Assembly (NCBI GenBank): GCA_947172415.1
Contig: OX359189.1
Location: 3,982,501-4,046,500 of the forward strand
Direction: 5' to 3'
From: Chondrosia reniformis
Taxonomy: Eukaryota > Porifera > Demospongiae > Chondrillida > Chondrillidae
Length of the DNA: 64,000 nt
Both the position numbers and the translations under genes were made by a program. Position 1 is the first letter of the stretch. Each line of letters opens with the position of its first letter. This document shows, piece after piece, positions 24,687 to 38,464 of this stretch. The notes under the pieces are model-generated. The model did no database searches. It was not told the origin of the DNA and saw nothing but the letters and a program-made list of their open reading frames with translations.

Positions 24687-27600
24687 TGTTTGTATTATTT
24701 ATATGTACTAGTTATATTTTTATGTATTAGTTATATGTTGTAGGTGTTTGTACTATTTATATGTACTAATTATATTTTTATGTATTAGTTATATGTAGTA
24801 GGTGTGTGTACCAGTTATATGTACTAGTTGTATGTATATACTAGTTGTATGTTCTAGTTGTATGTACTAGTTGAATGTAATAGTTGTAGGTTCTTGTACT
24901 AGTTATACTTGGTACTAGGAAGGTACTTGTTGTATGTACTAGTTGTATGTACTAGTTTTATGAACTAGGTGTATGTACTAGTTGCACGTACTATTTATAA
25001 TAATTGGATATATGTGTATGTACTAGTTATATGTAGTAGGTGAATGTACTAGTTATATGTCCTAGTTGCTTTTACTTGTATGTAGTAGCTATGTACTACT
25101 TGTATATACAAGTTGTATGTTCTGGTATTATGTACTCGTTCTATGAGCTCCTTGTATATACTAGTTTCTAGTTGTATGTACTAGTTGTATGTACTATGTG
25201 CATGTGCTATGTGTATGTACTATTTATAAGCACCAGTTATATGTGTATGTACTACTTATATGTTTGTGTACTAGTTATCTCTACTAGTTGTATGCACTAG
25301 CTGTATGCACTAGTTGTATGAACTATTTATAATTTCTAGGTATATTTGTATGTACTAGTTTTATGTCCTAGTTGTTTGTACTAGTAGTATGAACTAGTTG
25401 TATGTACTAGTGGTGTGTAGTATTTTGATGTACTAGTTATATGTACTAGTTGTATGCACTAGCTGTAAGTACTAGTTGTATATACTATATATAATTACAA
25501 GGTATATGTGTATTTACTGGGTATATGTAGTAGGCATATGTAATAGTTATTTGACCTAGTTGTTTGGTCTAGTTGTATGTACTAGTTGAATGTACTAGTT
25601 GCAAGTACTAATTGCATGATCTAGTTGTGTGTATTATTTGGTATGTACTAGTTGTATGAACTAGTAGCATGTACTATTTGGTGTGTACTAGTTGTATGAA
25701 CTAGTAGCATGTACTAGTTGTATGCACGAGTTTTATGTACTAGGCCTAGTTATATTTACTAGTTGTAGATACTAGTTGTATGTAGAAGTTGTATGTAGTA
25801 GTTGTTTGTTCGAATTGTTTGTACTATAGGAATGTATATAATAGTTATGTACCAGTTGTACGTACTAGTTGTATGTATATACTAGTCATAAATATTAGCT
25901 ATTTACTAGTTGCATATACAATTTGTATGTTCTAGTATTATGTCCTCGTTCTATGAACTAGTAGTATGTACTAGTTTCTAGTTGTACACACTAGTAGTAT
26001 GTACTAGTTGAATGTACTATGTGTATGTACTAGTTAAACTAGGTACTAGATAGGTTGTAGTTGTATGTACTAGATACTAGTTGCATGTACTAGTTGTATG
26101 TACTATTTATATGTACCAGTTATATGTGCCAGTTATATGTACTAGTTATATGTACTAGTTGTATGTACTAGTGACTAATAGTTCTAATACTAGTTATACT
26201 AGGTACCAGGGAAGGACTAGTTTTATGTGCTCTATACTAGTTGTACGTACTAGTTGTGTGTAGTAATTATATGTATTACATGCAAGTAACAGTTGTGGGT
26301 AATTGTATGTAGTAGTTGTTTATGCTAGTTGTATGTACTAGTGACTAATTGTATGTACTAGTTGTATGTACTTGTTGTTTGAACTAGTTGTAGGTTCCAG
26401 TACAAGTTATACTAGGTATATTAGGAAGGAACTAATTTTTTGTACTTGTCGTATGTACTATTGTTATGTACTAGTTATGTGTATAAGTACTATTCATATG
26501 TAGTAGTGATATGTACTAGTTGAGTGTACTAGATATGAGCCAGTTGTATGTACAAGTTTTATGCACTAGTTGTTTGTACTAGCTATGTATTAGTTGTATT
26601 TATTATTTATATGTACCAGTTGTATGCACTAGTTGTATGTACTAGTTGTGTGTACTATTTATGTGTACTAATTGTATGCACTTGATGTATGTACTAGTTG
26701 TATATACTAGTTGTAGGTTCCACTGCTAGTTCTACTAGGTGGGTACTAGTTGTATGTACGAGATACTAGTTGTATGTACTAGTTGTTTGTACTATTTATA
26801 TGTACCAATTGTATGTAGTAGTTATATGTACTAGTTGAGTGTAATTGTTGTATGTATATACTAGTTGTATATACTATTAATAAGTTCTAGTTGTATGTAC
26901 TGGTTGTTTGAACTACTTATAGGAACTCGTTATATTTGTATGTACTAGATATATGTACTACTTTTATGTACTAGATATATGTTGTGGTTGTATGCACTAG
27001 TTATACGTACTAGTTGTACTTACTATTTATATTTACTAATTATATGTGTATGGACTAGCTGTATGTATATACTGGTTGTATGTACTAATTGCACGTCCTA
27101 GTTGTATGTATTTTTACTATATAGTTATATTTACTAGTTGTAGGTGCTAGTTGTATGTACTAGTTGTATGTGGTAGTTGTATGTACTATTGTATGTACTA
27201 GTTGTATGTACTAGTTGTATGCACTAGTTGTTTGTACTAGCTGTGTCCTAGTTTTATGTACTAGTTGTATTTATTAGTTCTATGTACTAGTTGTATGTAC
27301 TAGTTGTATGTACTAGTACTAGTTATATTTACTAGTTGTAGGTAAAAATTGTATGTACTAATATAGGCTATGTGCACTAGTTATATATATAATGTGTGGT
27401 CTAGTTGTATGTACTTGTACTAGTAAGCTTGAGTACTAGTTAATCTATTTACTAAGTAGGCACTAGTAAAATGTAATACTAGTTGGAGTTCTAGTTTAAT
27501 GTCCTAGTTGTATGTACTATTTATATGTACTAATTTAAGTGTATGTTTCAATCATAGGTACTAGTTGTAAGTACAAGTTGTATGAAGTAGTTGTTAGCCT

Positions 27601-30600
27601 AGTTGTATGCGCTAGTTGTATGTACTAGTTGTATGTACTAGTTATATGTATTACTTGTTTGTACTTGTTGTACGTGCTAGTAGAATGTACTAGTTGTGTG
27701 TAATAGTTGTATGTAACTAGTTATATTTTCTAGTTGTATAAACTATAAAGTTGTATGTACTAGTACTAGTTGTATGTACTAGTACTAGTTATATTTACTA
27801 GTGGTAAGTACAAATTATATGTGCCAATACAGGATGTATGCACTACTTATATATATGTGTATATATGGACTAGTTGTATGTACTAGTACTAGTAAGTTTG
27901 AATACTAGTTAATCTAGTTACTAAGTAGGCACTAGTTATATGTAATACTAGTTGGAGTTCTGGTTTAATGTCCTAGTTGTATGTACTATTTATATGTGTA
28001 TATTCAAGTCATAGGTACTAGTCGTATGTACTAGTTGTATGTGCTAGTTGCGTGTACTAGTTGTTTGTACTAGTTATATGTATTACTTGTTTGTACTTGT
28101 TATACGTACTAGTAGAATGTACTAGTAGTGTGTACTAGTTGTATGTACTAGTTTTATGTTATAGTTGTATGTACTAGTCGTATGTACTAGTGGTATGTAC
28201 TAGATGCATGTACTATTTATATGGACCAGTTATATGTGTATATACTAGTTATATGTAGTAGTTGGTGTCTACTAGTTTTATGTTCTGGTTGTATGTACTA
28301 GTTATATGAACTAGTCGTAGTACAAATTGTACGTAATTGATGTAAGTACTAGTTGTATGTACCAGTTGTACGTTGTAGTTTTATGTTCTAGTACTGGTTA
28401 TATATGCTAATTGTAGGTACTAATTGTATGTACTTTTTGTATGTGCAAGTAGTATATACAAGTTATGTTTGCTAGTTGTAAGTACTAGTCGAAAGTCCTA
28501 TGTTCTAGTTATATGCACTATTTTTATGTACTAATTAATATGTACTAGTTGCATGTACTAGTTGTATGTATCAGTTTTATGTAGTCCTTCTATGTACTAG
28601 TTCTATGTACTAGGTTAATGTACTACTTGTATGTTCTAATTGTATGAACTAGTTGTATGTACTAATTGGAAGTACTTTCTAATACTAGTTATATGAACTA
28701 GTGTTAGGACTAGTTGAATGTACTGGTTGTATAAACTAATTGTGTATACTAGTTGTGTGTACTAGTTGTATGAACTAGTTATATGTACTAGTTTTATGTA
28801 CTAGTTTATATACTAGTTCTAGTTATATTTACTAGATGTATGTACTAGTTGTATGTACTAGTTATATATGCATGTTCTAGTTATATGTTCTAGCTGTATG
28901 TACAAGTTGTATGTACTAGTTGTATGTACTAGGTGTTTGTACTAGCTATTTTTTCTATGCATTTTATTAACTAGTTGTATCTACTAGTACTAGTTATATT
29001 TACTAGTTGTAGGTAAAAATTATATGTACTAATATAGGCTGTGTGTACTAGTTATATATATATGTGTATGGACTAGTTGTATGTACTAGTTCTAGTAAGC
29101 TTGAGTACTAGTTAATCTATTTACTAAGTAGGCACTAATAAAATGTAATACTACTTGGAGTTCCAGTTTAATGTCCTAGTTGTATGTACTATTTATATGT
29201 ACTAGTTGTATGTACTAGTTATATGTATTACTTGTTTGTACTTGTTATACGTACTAGTAGAATGTACTAGTTGTGTGTAATAGTTGTATGTACTAGTTGT
29301 ATATACTAGTTGTTAGTACTAGCTATATTTTCTAGTTGTATAAACTAGTTGTATGTACTAGTACTAGTTGTTTGTACTAATACTAGTTATATTTTCTAGT
29401 GGTAAGTACAAATTATATGTGCCAATACAGGCTGAATGCACTTGTTATACGTACTAGTAGAATGTACTAGTAGTGTGTACTAGTTGTATGTACTAGTTTT
29501 ATGTTATAGTTGTATGTACTGGTCGTATGTACTAGTGGTATGTACTAGATGCATGTACTATTAATATCTACTAGTTTTATGTATTAATTGTTTGTACCTG
29601 TTATACATACTAGTTGTATGTATTAGTTGTATATATTTGTTGTATGTACTAGTTGTGTGTACTAGTGGTATGTATTAACTGTATGTATTAGCTATGTACT
29701 AGATGCATGTACTAGTTGTAATAACCAGTTGCATTTACTAGTACTGGTAATATTTACTAGTTGTAGGTACTAGTTTTATACTAGTATTAGTTATATTTAC
29801 TACTTGTAAGTATTAGTAGTACGTTCTAATAGTGTGTAGTAGTTGTATCTTCTAAGTGTATGAACTAGTTTTATGTACTAGTTGTATGTACTTGTTATAT
29901 ACTAGTTGTGTGTATTAGTTGTATATATTAGTTGTATGTAGTAGTTGTGTGTACTAGTGGTATGTATTAACTGTATGTATTAGCTATGTACTAGATGCAT
30001 GTACTAGGTCTAATAACTAGTTGCATTTACTAGTACTGGTAATATTTACTAGTTGCATGTACTAGTGCAAGCTATATTTACTAATTATAGGTATTAGTTT
30101 TATGTAGTAGCTGTATGTTCTAATTGTTTGAACTAGTTCTATGTTCTAACTGTATGTACTAGTTATGTACTAGTTATATGAACTAGTGTTAAGTACTAGT
30201 TCTGTGTACTAGTTGTATGTACTAATTTTATGAACTATTTGTATATACTAATTGTATGTACTAGGTGTATGTACAATTTATAGGTACCAGTTATATGTGT
30301 ATGCACTAGTTCTATGTACTTGTTGGGGGCTATTTATAGGTACTAGTTGTAAGTTCTAGTACTAGTAAAATTAGGTACTAATTAGGTTCTTGTTGTAAGT
30401 ACTAATTGCATATACTAGTTATATGTGCTAGTTGTAGCACTAATTCTATGGACTAGTTGTATGTACTAAATGTATGTACTAATTGTGTGAAATAATTATA
30501 CGTCATAGTAGGAGTTCTAGTTTAATGTACTAGTTGTATGGACTATTTATATGTACTAGTTATATGTGTATGTACTAGTTATACGTAGTAGTTTTTTGTA

Positions 30601-32970
30601 CTAGGTATACGTAGTAGTTTTATGTACTATTTGTATATAATTTTAAATGTACTACTTGTGGGTTCTAGTACTAGTTATACTAGGTACTAGGTAGGTGCTA
30701 GTTGTATGTACCAGCACTAGTTATATTTACTAGTTATAGGTACTTGTTGCATGGACTTGTTGAATGTTATAATTGTATGTACTAGTTGTATGTACTAGTT
30801 GTATGTAGTAGTTGTATGTTCTAATTGTATGAACTAGTTGTATGTACCACCTGTATGGACTACTTATATACTAGGTGTATGTAATTGTTGTATGTACTAG
30901 TTGTATGTCCTAGTTGTATTTACTACTTGTATGTCCTAATTGAATGTACTACTTGTATGTACTTGTTGTAAGTACTATTAGTATGTACTAGTTATGTGTA
31001 CTAGTTGTAGGTTTCTAGTACTAGTAATACCAGATATTAAGTAGGTATTAGTTGAATGTACAAGTACTATATAGTTTATTAAATATTTGTAGGTACTAGT
31101 CGAATGTAATAGTTGCATGTACTAATTGTATATAATAGTTGTATGTACCAGTTGTTTGTACTAGTTATGTACTAGTTGTATGTAATAGTTGTATGTACTA
31201 GTAGGATTAACTAGTGGAATGTACAAGTAAAGGTAATATATACTAACTGTAGGTACTAGTTGTATGCACTAGTTGTACGTACTAGCACTGGTTATATTAA
31301 ATATTTGTAGGTATAAGTTATATGTACTAGTTGTATGTAATATTTGTATGTTCTAATTGTATGAACTAATATTATGTACTAGTTGTATGTACTGGTTATA
31401 TACTAATTGTGTGTATTAGTTGTATAAACTAGTGGTATGTACTAGTTGTGTGTACTAGTTGTATGTATTAACTGTATTAGTTAAGTACTAGTTGCATGTG
31501 CTAGTTCTAATATGTACTAGTACTAGTAATATTTACTAGTCGTAGGTACTAGTTTTATGAACTAGTTTTATGTACTAGTACTAGTACTAGATATATTCGG
31601 TAGTTGTAATAGTTGGAGGTCTAGTTTGATGTACTTGCTGTATGTTCTATTTATATGTACCAGTTCTATGTGAATCTTCTAGTCATAGGTACTAATTGTA
31701 AGATGAACTAGTTGTTACTACTAGTTGTATGTACTAGTCTAATGAACTACTTGTTGGTACTTGTTGACCATACTAGTAGAATGTACTAGTTGTGTGTACT
31801 AGTTGTATGTCCTACTTCTATGCACTAGTTGTATGTACTAGTTAAAGGTACTAGGTGTATATCCTAGGTTTTAGTTGGACGTTCTAATTTTGTGTACTAA
31901 TTCTTTGTATTAGTTGTAGAACTATTTGTGTGTACTAGTTTTAAGTACTAGTTATGTGTACTAACACGAGTTTTAATAACTAGTAGGTACTAGTTGAATG
32001 TACTAATTGCTGTAGTAATTGAATGCTCTATATTAATGAATGAACTATATGTATGTACTAGTTGTATATACTGTTTGTGTGTACTAGTTTTATGTACTGG
32101 TTGTATGTACTAGTTGTATGTACTTAGGTGTATGTAGTAGTTGTATGTTCTAATTGTGTGAACTAGTTCTATGTACTAATTGTATGTACTAGTTATGTAC
32201 TAGTTATATGAACTAGTTTTATGTCCTAGTTGAATGTGCTACTTGTATGTACTATTTGTATGTACTATTTGTATGTACTAGTTATGTGTACTAGTTGAAG
32301 GTTCTAGTAGTAGTAAAACTAGATACTAAGCAGCTATTAGTTGTATGTAAAAGTTCTAGTTATATTAACTAGTTGTAGGTACTATTTATATGTACTAGTT
32401 GAATGTAATAGTTGCGTGTATTAATTATATGTAATAATTGTATGTACCAGTTGTATGTACTAGTTATGTACTAGCTGTATATACTAGTTGTATGTACTAG
32501 TAGTATTAACTAGTGGTATGTTCTAGTACTGGTAATATTTACTAACTTAAGGCACTTGTTGTATGTACTAGTTGTACATACTAGCACTGGTTATATTTAC
32601 TAGTTGTAGGTACTAGTTGAATGTAATAGTTGTATGAACTAGTTGTATGTACTAGTATTAGTTATATTTACTAGTTGTAAGTATTAGTTGTATGTACTAG
32701 TTGTATGTAGTAGTTTTATGTTCTAAGTGTGATGAACTAGTTTTATGTTCTAGTTGTAAGTACTTGTTATATACTAGTTGTATGTATTAGTTGTATGTAC
32801 TAGTTGTGTGTACTAGTGGTATGTATTAACTGTATGTATTAGCTATGTACTAGATGCATGTACTAGTTCTAATAACTAGTTGCATTTACTAGTACTGGTA
32901 ATATTTACTAGTTGTAGGTACTAGTTTTATGCACTAGTTGTAAGTACTAGTGCAAGCTATATTTACTAAT
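24687..32970 (-). repeat. 13-bp satellite, reverse orientation, block 9
   Basis: Over 8 kb of array with repeated long units. For example, the segment with a TATATGTGTAT run and CTAGTAAG at about 27380-27480 recurs near 27850-27960, 29040-29170, 51060-51190 and 62390-62520. No gene is seen. Confidence 0.94.
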
Positions 32971-33756
32971 TACAAGTAAATAAAAAACATTTACAAAAAT
33001 GATGTTAGAAGTAGGAATGGCAGTGTTCACTAATACATCTGCAAAAAGTATCGAAACAAGACACTGATTATATGATAAGGCTAATCATACAGAAGTTGCA
33101 TATATACTGAAATTTAAGTAACTTAACCATACACTTCTATGTTTGGGTGCACTAACCTTAAGTAGGAATGGTGCGCCCAAACACAGAAGTGTGTGGTTAA
33201 GTTACTTAAATTTAGTATATATGCAAATTCTGTATGATTGGCCTTATCATATAATCAGTGTCTTGTTTCGATACTTTTTGCAGATGTATTAGTTAACACT
33301 GCCCTTCCCACTTCTAACATCATTTTTGTAAATGTTTTTATTTACTTGTATTCCCCCTTTTTTCTTCTTAATATTACTTGTTTTAAATTGATTTTAAAGT
33401 TTTCTTGGCGAAGATCTCAAAATAACGTCTTAGACAAGAGAAATATGCCGAAAGCCATGATCTCTTAATTAAAAATGGCGTCCAATAAGACCACAATTTT
33501 TGCTCTTCACAATTAACATGCTTATTGTAGAGCGCTATCAGATTTAGGACTGTCTATTCCCTAGTTCCGAAATATTTATGACGATTTATAACTAGTACGT
33601 GCCCGCATAAGTTCGCATATTAGCGCTAGTCTATTCAATTAAAGAAGAAGAAGAAGAAAAAATGAATTAGGAAGTGGGTCTATTCCTAGTTAGCCGCTTT
33701 TTGAACGCTATAGGGCGTGTAGAGCGTCGAAACATGTTTTGGCATTTAGGAAAGCG
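32971..33756 (-). mobile_element. Foldback element, distant copy C
   Basis: A long inverted repeat (arms near 32971-33142 and 33183-33350) followed by about 400 bp of unique sequence with a short GAA run at 33640-33660. Arm sequences such as ACAAAAAT, GTAGGAATGGCA and GAAACAAGA correspond in order to those in copies A and B, so it is a diverged member of that family. Compared with uninterrupted satellite at about 30065-30130 and 53545-53615, about 40 bp of satellite is missing at the insertion point. The frame at 33238-33468 overlaps the inverted repeat and is not supported as a gene. Confidence 0.65.
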
Positions 33757-34462
33757 TTTGAACTAGGTCTATGTACTAATTGTATGTACTAGTTATGTAC
33801 TAGTTATATGAACTAGTCTAAGTACTAGTTCTGTGTACTAGTTGTATGTACTAGTTGTATGTACTCTTTGTATGTAGTAATTGTATGTACTAGGTGTATG
33901 TACTATTTATAGGTACCAGTTATATGTGTATGTACTAGTTATATGTACTAGTTGGGTACTATTTATAGGTACTAGTTGTAAGTTCTAGTACTAGTAAGAT
34001 TAGGTACTAATTAGGTACTTGTTGTAAGTACTAATTGCATATACTAGTTGTATGTACTAGTTGTATACCACTTGTATGTACTAGTTGTATATGCTAGTTG
34101 TATCAACTAGTAATATGTTCTAGTACAAGTTATATTTAATCGTTATATTTACTAGTTGTATGTTCTAGTACAAGTTATATATATTAGTTATATTTAAAAG
34201 TTATATTTACTAGTTGTTTGTATTGGTTGTATGTACTAGTTGTATGTACTAGTTGTAGCACTAATTGTATGGACTAGTTGTATGTACTAGATGTATGTAC
34301 TAATTGTGTGAAATAATTATACGTCATAGTAGGAGTTCTAGTTTAATGTACTAGTTGTATGGACTATTTATATGTACAAGGTAAATGTATATGTTATAGT
34401 CATAGTTACTAGTTGTATGTGCTAGTTGTATGAACTAGTGGTATGTACTAGTTATATATACT
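33757..34462 (-). repeat. 13-bp satellite, reverse orientation, block 10
   Basis: Array between foldback copies C and B. It continues the higher-order unit interrupted by copy C. Confidence 0.92.
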
Positions 34463-35225
34463 ACTAGAGAACAATAAAAATTTTCTACAAAAATAGTGAA
34501 GATGTAGGGATGGCACAAAAAGCATAGAAACAAGAAAGGGATGTTACACAGTGAAGCATTAGCTATATATGCATGAATCATACAACATCCTTGCTTGTAG
34601 GATTCATGCATAGCTAATGCTTCACTGTGTAACATCCCTTTCTTGTTTCTATGCTTTTTGTGCCATCCCTACATCTTCACTATTTTTGTAGAAAATTTTT
34701 ATTGTTCTCTAGTTTCTGTACTTTTTATGGAGCATAAGCTAGGAATTCGTTGTATTTTAAACCACTTTGGTTTCGCAATCTTCGACTGATTATGACGTCA
34801 TTAAAATGGCGAATTTATTGAGGTCTTGACTCTTGAGCCATGAAAACTGTCATACTCAATAATAGCGTTATCGCTCTCGCTTCTACAAAAGAATACAGCT
34901 CGGAAAATTTAGAGTAATTTCGATTAAGAAGTAGTCCGAAGGCTTATTTCGTTTTTTAGTTACAGCGGGCGAAGAAGATGAAGAAGAAGAAGATGAAGAA
35001 GAAGAAAACGAAAATGGGAGATTTCAAAGTTGGTTCATTTGCCAACGATACACGGTCGCTTGCCTTCAAGGCCAATTTATAGCATGGCTGTTCTATATTT
35101 AACTCTACATAGTCTCGTTTCGGCGATTTTCAGCCTAATTCGGAATTTCGCTCCTATACCAATGTATGGGGAAAACGAAACAACCCGTACCATCCCTACA
35201 TAGAGAGTACTACCGTACTCTCTGA
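34463..35225 (-). mobile_element. Foldback element, copy B
   Basis: Inverse copy of element A: central inverted repeat with arms near 34463-34580 and 34594-34713, about 450 bp of body including GAA/GATGAA triplets at about 34971-35010, and a terminal hairpin GAGAGTAC-TACC-GTACTCTC at 35203-35222. The second stem pair is A-T here but G-C in copy A. The element ends CTGA directly after the hairpin. No protein is encoded. Confidence 0.8.
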
Positions 35226-37511
35226 TGGTATGTACTATTTATATGGTCTAGTTGTATGTACTATTTGTATATACTAGTATATGTACTACTTGTAGGTTCT
35301 AGTACTAGTTAAACTAGGTACTAGGTAGGTGCTGGTTGTATGTACTAGCACTATTTATATTTAATAGTTGTAGGTACTAGTTTCATGGACTTGTTGAATG
35401 TTAGAGTTGTATGTACTTATTGTATGTACTAGTTGTATGTACTAGTTATAAGAACTAGTCATGTACTAGTTGTATGTAGTAGTTGTATTAACTAGTTGTA
35501 TTTACTATTACTGGTAATATTTACTAGTTGTAAATACTAGTTGTAAGTACTATATAGTTGTATGTACTAGTAGAAGTTATGTTTACTAGTTGTAGGTATT
35601 AGTTGCATGTACTTGTTGTATGTTGTAGTTGTATGTTCTAATTGTATGAACTAGTTGTATGTACCACCTGTATGGACTAGTTATATACTAGGTATATGTA
35701 CTTGTTGTATGTACTAGTTGTATGTCCTAGTTGTATTTACTCTTGTATGTCCTAATGCAATGTACTACTTGTATGTACTAGTTGTATGTACTTTTAGAAT
35801 GTACTAGTTGTATGTACTAGGTGTATGTACTAGTTATGTGAACTAGTTGTAGGTTCTAGTATTAGTAATACCAGATATTAAGTAGGTATTAGTTGAATTT
35901 ACAAGTAAATGTTATATTAAATATTTGTAGGTACTACTTATATGTACTAGTCGAACGTAATAGTTGCATGTACTAACTGTATATAATAGTTGTATGTCCT
36001 GGTTGTATGTACTAGTAAATGGTTGTGTAGTCTAGTTGTATGTACTAATTGTATGTACAAATTGTATGTCCTAGGTGTATGTCGTAGTTGCATGTTCTAA
36101 TTGTTTGAACTAGTTCTATGTTCTAATTGTGTTTACTAGTTATGTACTAGTTATATGAACTAATTTTATGTCCTAGTTGAATGTGCTACTTGTATGTACT
36201 AGTTATGTACTAGTTGTATGTACTAGTAGTATTAACTAGTGGCATGTACTAGTAGTATTAACTAGTGGTATGTACTAGAACTTGTAATATTTACTAACTG
36301 TCAGCACTATATAGTTTTATGTACTATTTGTATATACTAGGTGAATGTCCTATTTATGTGTACTAGTTGTAAGTTCTAGTAGTAGTAATACTAGATACTA
36401 AGTAGGTATTAGTTGTGTGTAAAAGTTCTAGTTATAATAACTATTTGTAGGTACTAGTTATATTTACTAGTTGAATGTAATAGTTGCATGTACTAATTAT
36501 ATATTATAATTGTATGTACCAGTTGTATGTACTAGTTATGTCATAGCTGTATGTTCTAGTTGTATGTACTAGTACTGGTAATATTTACTAACTGTAGGCA
36601 CTAGTTGTATGTACTAGTTGTACCTACTAGCACTGGTTATATTTACTAGTTGTAGGTACTAGTTGTATGTAGTAGTACAAGTTATATTTACTAGTTGTAG
36701 GTATTAGTTGCATGTACTAGTTGTATGTAGTAGTTGTATGTTCTAATTGTATGAACTAGTTGTATGTACCACCTGTATGGACTAGTTATATACTAGGTGT
36801 AGTAGTTGTATGTCCTAGTTGTATTTACTACTTGCATGTCCTAATTGAATGTACTACTTGTATGTACTAGTTGTATGTACTATTAGTATGTACTAGTTGT
36901 AAGTACTAGGTGTATGTACTAGTTATGTGTACTAGTTGTAGGTTTCTAGTACTAGTAATACCAGATATTAAGTAGGTATTAGTTGAATTTACAAGTAAAT
37001 GTTATATTAAATATTTGTAGGTACTACTTATATGTACTAGTCGAACGTAATAGTTGCATGTACTAATTGTATATAATAGTTGTATGTACAAGTTGTATGT
37101 ACTAGTTATGTACTAGTTGTATGTAATAGTTGTATGTTCTAATTGTATCAACTATTTTTATGTACTAGTTTATGTACTGGTTATATACTAGTTGTATGTA
37201 TTATATAGTTGTATAAACTAGTGGTATGAACTACTTGTGTGTACTAGTTGGATGTATTAACTGTATGTATTAGTTATGTACTAATGGCATGTGCTAGTTC
37301 TAATAGGTACTAGTACTAGTAATATTTACTAGTTGTAGGTACTAGTTTTATGAACTAGTTGCATGTACTTGTACTAGTACTAGATATATTCAGTAGTTGT
37401 AATAGTTGGAGGTCTAGTTTGATGGACTTGTTTTATGTACTATTTATATGTACCAGTTATATGTGAATATTCTAGTCATAGGTACTAATTATAAGTACAA
37501 ATTGTATGTAA
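35226..37511 (-). repeat. 13-bp satellite, reverse orientation, block 11
   Basis: Array with an internal long repeat: the segment at about 35600-35960 is closely repeated at about 36690-37040. It ends at the junction with the 123-bp repeat. Confidence 0.93.
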
Positions 37512-37664
37512 TAGCGTACCAAAGACCGTTCCTAGAATAAAAATTGCCGCCAAACTCGATAAAAGTGTCCCCGAACCTCTATGATTTATCTCCGAGTTAA
37601 AATGGCTGCCGATTTCAACCATATAGGCTATGAATCTGTACTGAAGACTGTTCCTAGGATAACA
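37512..37664 (+). repeat. 123-bp repeat fragment before MITE M4
   Basis: Little more than one monomer, starting at the same point in the monomer as the fragment at 23892. It lacks the middle monomers present there. Confidence 0.9.
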
Positions 37665-37936
37665 AGTAGTTCGAGTTTAAAAACTGGTGGGGCTGCCGTC
37701 CCTTGAATTTACTCGAACTTTTAGGCCGCATCATTGGCCTTTGACTTATTACTCTTAATACTAACAATTGAGGACGGTTAAGTGTCCTAAACATTATAAA
37801 TAGCGACAGAAAAGCTTCGTTAACTAAAGCTTCCTGAACGCCACCATTTGCAAAAACGATGTATTGACGTATAAATTAAGTGTTACAATAGTTGCGTATG
37901 AACTCCTATTATACATATATTTATATATATATATAT
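37665..37936 (+). mobile_element. Palindrome-rich MITE, copy M4, right part missing
   Basis: Starts AGTAGTTCGAG and is cut in its internal TA microsatellite by the insertion at 37937-39307. Beyond that insertion another TA run is followed at once by satellite, so the right end of the MITE and the monomer tail have been lost. Confidence 0.8.
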
Positions 37937-38464
37937 AGTACTACACAGTGCAAGTTACAAAAATTTACATGGATGCAAGTGACTCCCAAGATAATCACAC
38001 TGAGGTATATAATATAATACGGATGCAAATGACTCCCAAAATAATCACAATCAGGTATATTAAACGCTACAAGACTTTATAGCCACACTGAAATTCTCAA
38101 CTGCTGCATACAGAGTAGTAGTCTCTACAGATCATATAAGGTTAAACGCATGGCCTTCCAATTACCTTTTCACACCTTAGTATAGACTGAAGATGATGCA
38201 TCTGCATGCCATTATCAGCAAAAATTCCAGTCTCAGGCAGGGGGTCTCAGCCAATAATCACCGCAGATTTGACTTGCCTTGAGTGTGAGCTAGGAGTACC
38301 GTTGGTTGCTTGCATGCATTCACATAAACAACAGGGTGAGAGACAATTTGGTAACTTGCACACAAGGGACATAAAGGCTGGGGCCTTTAATTTATTTCAT
38401 GAACAATGTCCCTTGTGTGCAAGTGCATCCATGTAAATTTTTGTAACTTGCACTGTGTAGTACT
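37937..38464. mobile_element. 528-bp element with perfect 41-bp terminal inverted repeats
   Basis: 37937-37977 and 38424-38464 are exact reverse complements over 41 bases; key parts are ACACAGTGCAAGTTAC and TTTACATGGATGCA. Just inside the left end is a 50-bp direct duplication (GGATGCAAGTGACTCCCA at 37971 and a near copy at 38021). Near the right end a second hairpin pairs ACTTGCACACAAGGGACAT, from about 38353, with its complement at about 38406-38424. It lies in a TA microsatellite, which fits a TA-type target. An open frame at 38206-38436 contains several Cys and His residues but runs into the terminal repeat and is not supported as a gene. Confidence 0.75.

Noticed and set aside
33690-33760. 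GAACGCT...AGCGTCGAAAC in foldback copy C as a degenerate hammerhead
   Set aside because: The CUGANGA box is absent; the ACGCT/AGCGT stem is simply part of the element end.
34463-35225. Helitron assignment for the foldback family
   Set aside because: CTGA follows the hairpin directly instead of after about 10 bases, and a long inverted repeat at the other end is not a Helitron feature.
38206-38436. 76-codon frame with Cys-His pairs resembling a zinc-binding segment
   Set aside because: It runs into the terminal inverted repeat and no known finger spacing is met; kept only as a remark.
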